Below, in pieces: positions 6,756-9,599 of a stretch of DNA of 9,599 nucleotides. The notes beneath the pieces were generated by a model. The model was not told where the DNA came from, searched no databases, and saw only the letters and a list, made by a program, of their open reading frames with translations. The DNA lies in the NCBI GenBank assembly GCA_002412555.1, contig DHVH01000197.1, positions 374 through 9,972 of the forward strand, written 5' to 3'. Made by a program: the position numbers and the translations under genes. Each line of letters opens with the position of its first letter. Positions within the stretch are counted from its first letter, which is position 1. Source of the DNA: Marinilabiliaceae bacterium UBA5213. Lineage in GTDB: Bacteria > Bacteroidota > Bacteroidia > Bacteroidales > Marinilabiliaceae.

Positions 6756-6775
6756 TTCATTCTAAAAAGAAAACC

Positions 6776-8050
6776 ATGGTACTCTATCAACGTGGATCGG
6801 AAAGCGAAGAATTAACAGGTCATGACCTCAAAACAGCACTTTTTGAAGCGCTTGAAAAGTTAGGATCCCGGAAAAAAGTCTTGGCAATTCCGCCCGATTA
6901 TACCCGTTTACATTCCAAGGCAGGTGAAATAACCGCTTATGCCTGGGAATATTACAAGGACGCACTGACAGATATTCTGCCGGCATTGGGCACACATGTG
7001 GCCATGACCACCGAAGAAATGAACGACATGTTCCCAAAAGTGCCCCACAGTCTGTTCAGGGTGCACGATTGGCGCAACGATGTAGTGACATTAGGCATAG
7101 TTTCGGGTGAATACATCTCTGATATTACGGATGGCCGCATCTCTTATGACTGGCCGGCCCAGGTAAATAAATTGCTGATTGAAGGCGGGCATGATTTGAT
7201 CTTGTCTATTGGACAGGTAGTTCCCCACGAAGTAATTGGCATGGCCAATTACAACAAAAACATTTTTGTGGGAACCGGTGGCTCTGAAGGCATCAACAAA
7301 AGTCACTTTATCGGAGCAGCCTATGGTATGGAGCGCATAATGGGGCGTGCCAGCAACCCGGTGCGCAAAGTCCTGAACTACGCCTCTGATCATTTTGCCC
7401 AGGACATGCCCATCATTTATGTGCAGACGGTCATTGGCCGCAACAAAGCCGGCAAACTGGTCACCCGTGGCATTTACATCGGTGATGATGAGGAGGTCTT
7501 TAATCTGGCGGCCGACCTGTCCATCAAAGTCAATTTTGAAATGGTAGCCGAACCACTTAAAAAAGTGGTGGTTTATCTGGATCCTTCTGAGTTCCGCAGC
7601 ACCTGGCTGGGTAACAAAAGCATCTATCGTACACGGATGGCACTGGCCGATGGTGCCGAATTAATTGTGTTGGCTCCTGCCCTTAAAGAGTTTGGGGAAG
7701 ACAAGGGCATTGATAAAATCATACGCAAATACGGCTATTGCGGCACGCCCAAAACCTTGGAGTATGTCGAGAACAACGAGGACATGAAAAACAACCTGGG
7801 AGCTGCGGCTCACCTGATTCATGGCAGCTCGGAAGACCGCTTTTCTATCACCTATTGTCCCGGCCACCTCACCAAAGAAGAAATTGAATCGGTGCATTTC
7901 AAATATGCCGATTTGGCGGAGATGACCAAACGGTACGATCCAGCCAAGCTGAAAGATGGTTTCAACACCATGCCAGATGGTGAAGAAATTTTCTATATTT
8001 CGAACCCGGCCGTGGGGCTTTGGGCCCATAAGGACCGTTTCAAAGACTAG
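6776..8050 (+). CDS. larA: LarA-superfamily nickel-pincer hydroxyacid racemase/epimerase; possible D-gluconate 2-epimerase
   Basis: LarA-type enzymes use the nickel-pincer nucleotide (NPN) cofactor to invert the C2 hydroxyl of 2-hydroxyacids by hydride transfer. At 424 residues from the ATG at 6776, it has the length of Lactobacillus LarA. PDYTR at 40-44 corresponds to the Asp72/Arg75 region of LarA, and THVAMT has His74 as the counterpart of catalytic His108. VPHE has His151 for His174, NYNK has Lys161 for the NPN-tethering Lys184, and SHF has His177 for nickel ligand His200. The His-Lys-His spacing (10 and 16 residues) is identical to LarA. An in-frame ATG at 6716 would overlap the kinase gene and add 20 unconserved residues, so 6776 is preferred. 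Family members include lactate, malate, phenyllactate and hydroxyglutarate racemases and D-gluconate 2-epimerases; only the last fits a mannonate-producing operon. Cofactor genes larB, larC and larE are not in the window. Confidence 0.85.
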   Translation: MVLYQRGSESEELTGHDLKTALFEALEKLGSRKKVLAIPPDYTRLHSKAGEITAYAWEYYKDALTDILPALGTHVAMTTEEMNDMFPKVPHSLFRVHDWRNDVVTLGIVSGEYISDITDGRISYDWPAQVNKLLIEGGHDLILSIGQVVPHEVIGMANYNKNIFVGTGGSEGINKSHFIGAAYGMERIMGRASNPVRKVLNYASDHFAQDMPIIYVQTVIGRNKAGKLVTRGIYIGDDEEVFNLAADLSIKVNFEMVAEPLKKVVVYLDPSEFRSTWLGNKSIYRTRMALADGAELIVLAPALKEFGEDKGIDKIIRKYGYCGTPKTLEYVENNEDMKNNLGAAAHLIHGSSEDRFSITYCPGHLTKEEIESVHFKYADLAEMTKRYDPAKLKDGFNTMPDGEEIFYISNPAVGLWAHKDRFKD

Positions 8051-8177
8051 GTCTTTAATAAAGAAAACGCCAAATACTACGTTATTCTCGTTTTTGAAAC
8101 AGTCATTTACGAAATGTAAATTCCTTGGTTTCAAAAACTTCGAAAGCCTTGTCTTTGACGCCTTCTTTATTAAAGGC
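8051..8177. repeat. 127-bp imperfect inverted repeat (long hairpin) after the larA homologue
   Basis: Arms 8051-8100 and 8128-8177 align without gaps as inverted copies, 37 of 50 positions identical. There are perfect runs of 13 bp (CTTTAATAAAGAA, 8053-8065 with 8163-8175) and 11 bp (GTTTTTGAAAC, 8090-8100 with 8128-8138). The 27-nt centre forms its own stem, ATTTAC (8105-8110) with GTAAAT (8116-8121). The element starts at the base after the stop codon. It could be a MITE-like element, or a large hairpin ending the operon transcript. No flanking target-site duplication is clear. Confidence 0.7.
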
Positions 8178-8244
8178 AAAATAATAGTAGCTTTAAAAAT
8201 TATTAGATTTATAGTTTATAAAAATATACACATATGAAACGAGC

Positions 8245-8263
8245 ATGAGAGATAATTTCTCAT
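8245..8263 (+). promoter_or_regulatory. Small hairpin in the gnd leader
   Basis: ATGAGA (8245-8250) and TCTCAT (8258-8263) form a perfect 6-bp stem with a 7-nt loop, 60 bp before gnd. An alternative stem GATAAT/ATTATC (8251-8256 with 8275-8280) would compete with it. The region from 8178 to 8240 is very A/T-rich and probably holds the gnd promoter, but no good TAnnTTTG box was found. No known riboswitch was recognised. Confidence 0.35.
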
Positions 8264-8323
8264 TAAGGAAAATGATTATCCCGGCGAGTTCCATAAGGCA
8301 AAAACAAAAAAAACAGTAAACTT

Positions 8324-9599
<1,276 letters not shown>

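Noticed and set aside
6716..6775. Upstream ATG at 6716 as the start of the larA homologue
   Set aside because: It would overlap the kinase gene by 40 bp and adds 20 residues that do not look like a LarA N-terminus; the ATG at 6776 gives the standard family length.
7661..8179. 172-residue minus-strand frame over the 3' end of the larA homologue and the inverted repeat
   Set aside because: Most of it is antisense to conserved LarA sequence. Its start region lies in the inverted repeat, and the similar peptide in the plus-strand frame at 7956-8237 merely reflects the two repeat arms.

Overview
The window looks like a chromosomal sugar-acid catabolism locus of a member of the Bacteroidota. The reasons are Bacteroidota-style -7 promoter boxes (TAnnTTTG), weak or absent Shine-Dalgarno sequences before most genes, AT-rich spacers, and protein flavours (UxaC, KdgK, Eda, SDR-type UxuB) that resemble Bacteroidota homologues. 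A marine or anaerobic Marinilabiliales-type genome is a guess. No phage, IS transposase, tRNA, rRNA or CRISPR was seen.

Layout: a LacI-family regulator (58-1086, minus) is divergent from a run of six plus-strand genes. These are uxaC (1390-2784), a KDG kinase of the PfkB family (2892-3929), KDPG aldolase eda (4102-4773), an SDR-type mannonate/fructuronate oxidoreductase (4778-5626), a second, divergent PfkB-family kinase (5676-6755) and a LarA-superfamily nickel-pincer hydroxyacid racemase/epimerase (6776-8050). After a 273-bp spacer containing a 127-bp imperfect inverted repeat comes gnd, 6-phosphogluconate dehydrogenase (8324 to the window edge, C-terminus missing).

How they work together: UxaC turns D-glucuronate into D-fructuronate, and the SDR reduces this to D-mannonate. 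The classical route then needs mannonate dehydratase (UxuA) to give KDG, which KdgK and Eda convert to pyruvate and glyceraldehyde-3-phosphate. UxuA is not in the window. Instead there is a LarA homologue with every recognisable cofactor and catalytic position intact, an extra PfkB kinase of unknown substrate, and Gnd next door. Some LarA-superfamily members are known D-gluconate 2-epimerases (gluconate <-> mannonate). The most interesting reading is therefore a branch at mannonate: mannonate -> gluconate (LarA homologue) -> 6-phosphogluconate (second kinase?) -> ribulose-5-phosphate (Gnd), parallel to or replacing the KDG branch. This is an inference from family knowledge and gene order.

Non-coding structure is rich. 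It includes a good candidate promoter with an embedded LacI-type operator in front of lacI, palindromes before uxaC and before the second kinase, a 14-nt motif shared in the same sense by the 3' flanks of lacI and uxaC, and a composite repeat patch (heptamers, a GC hairpin, nonamers) between kdgK and eda.
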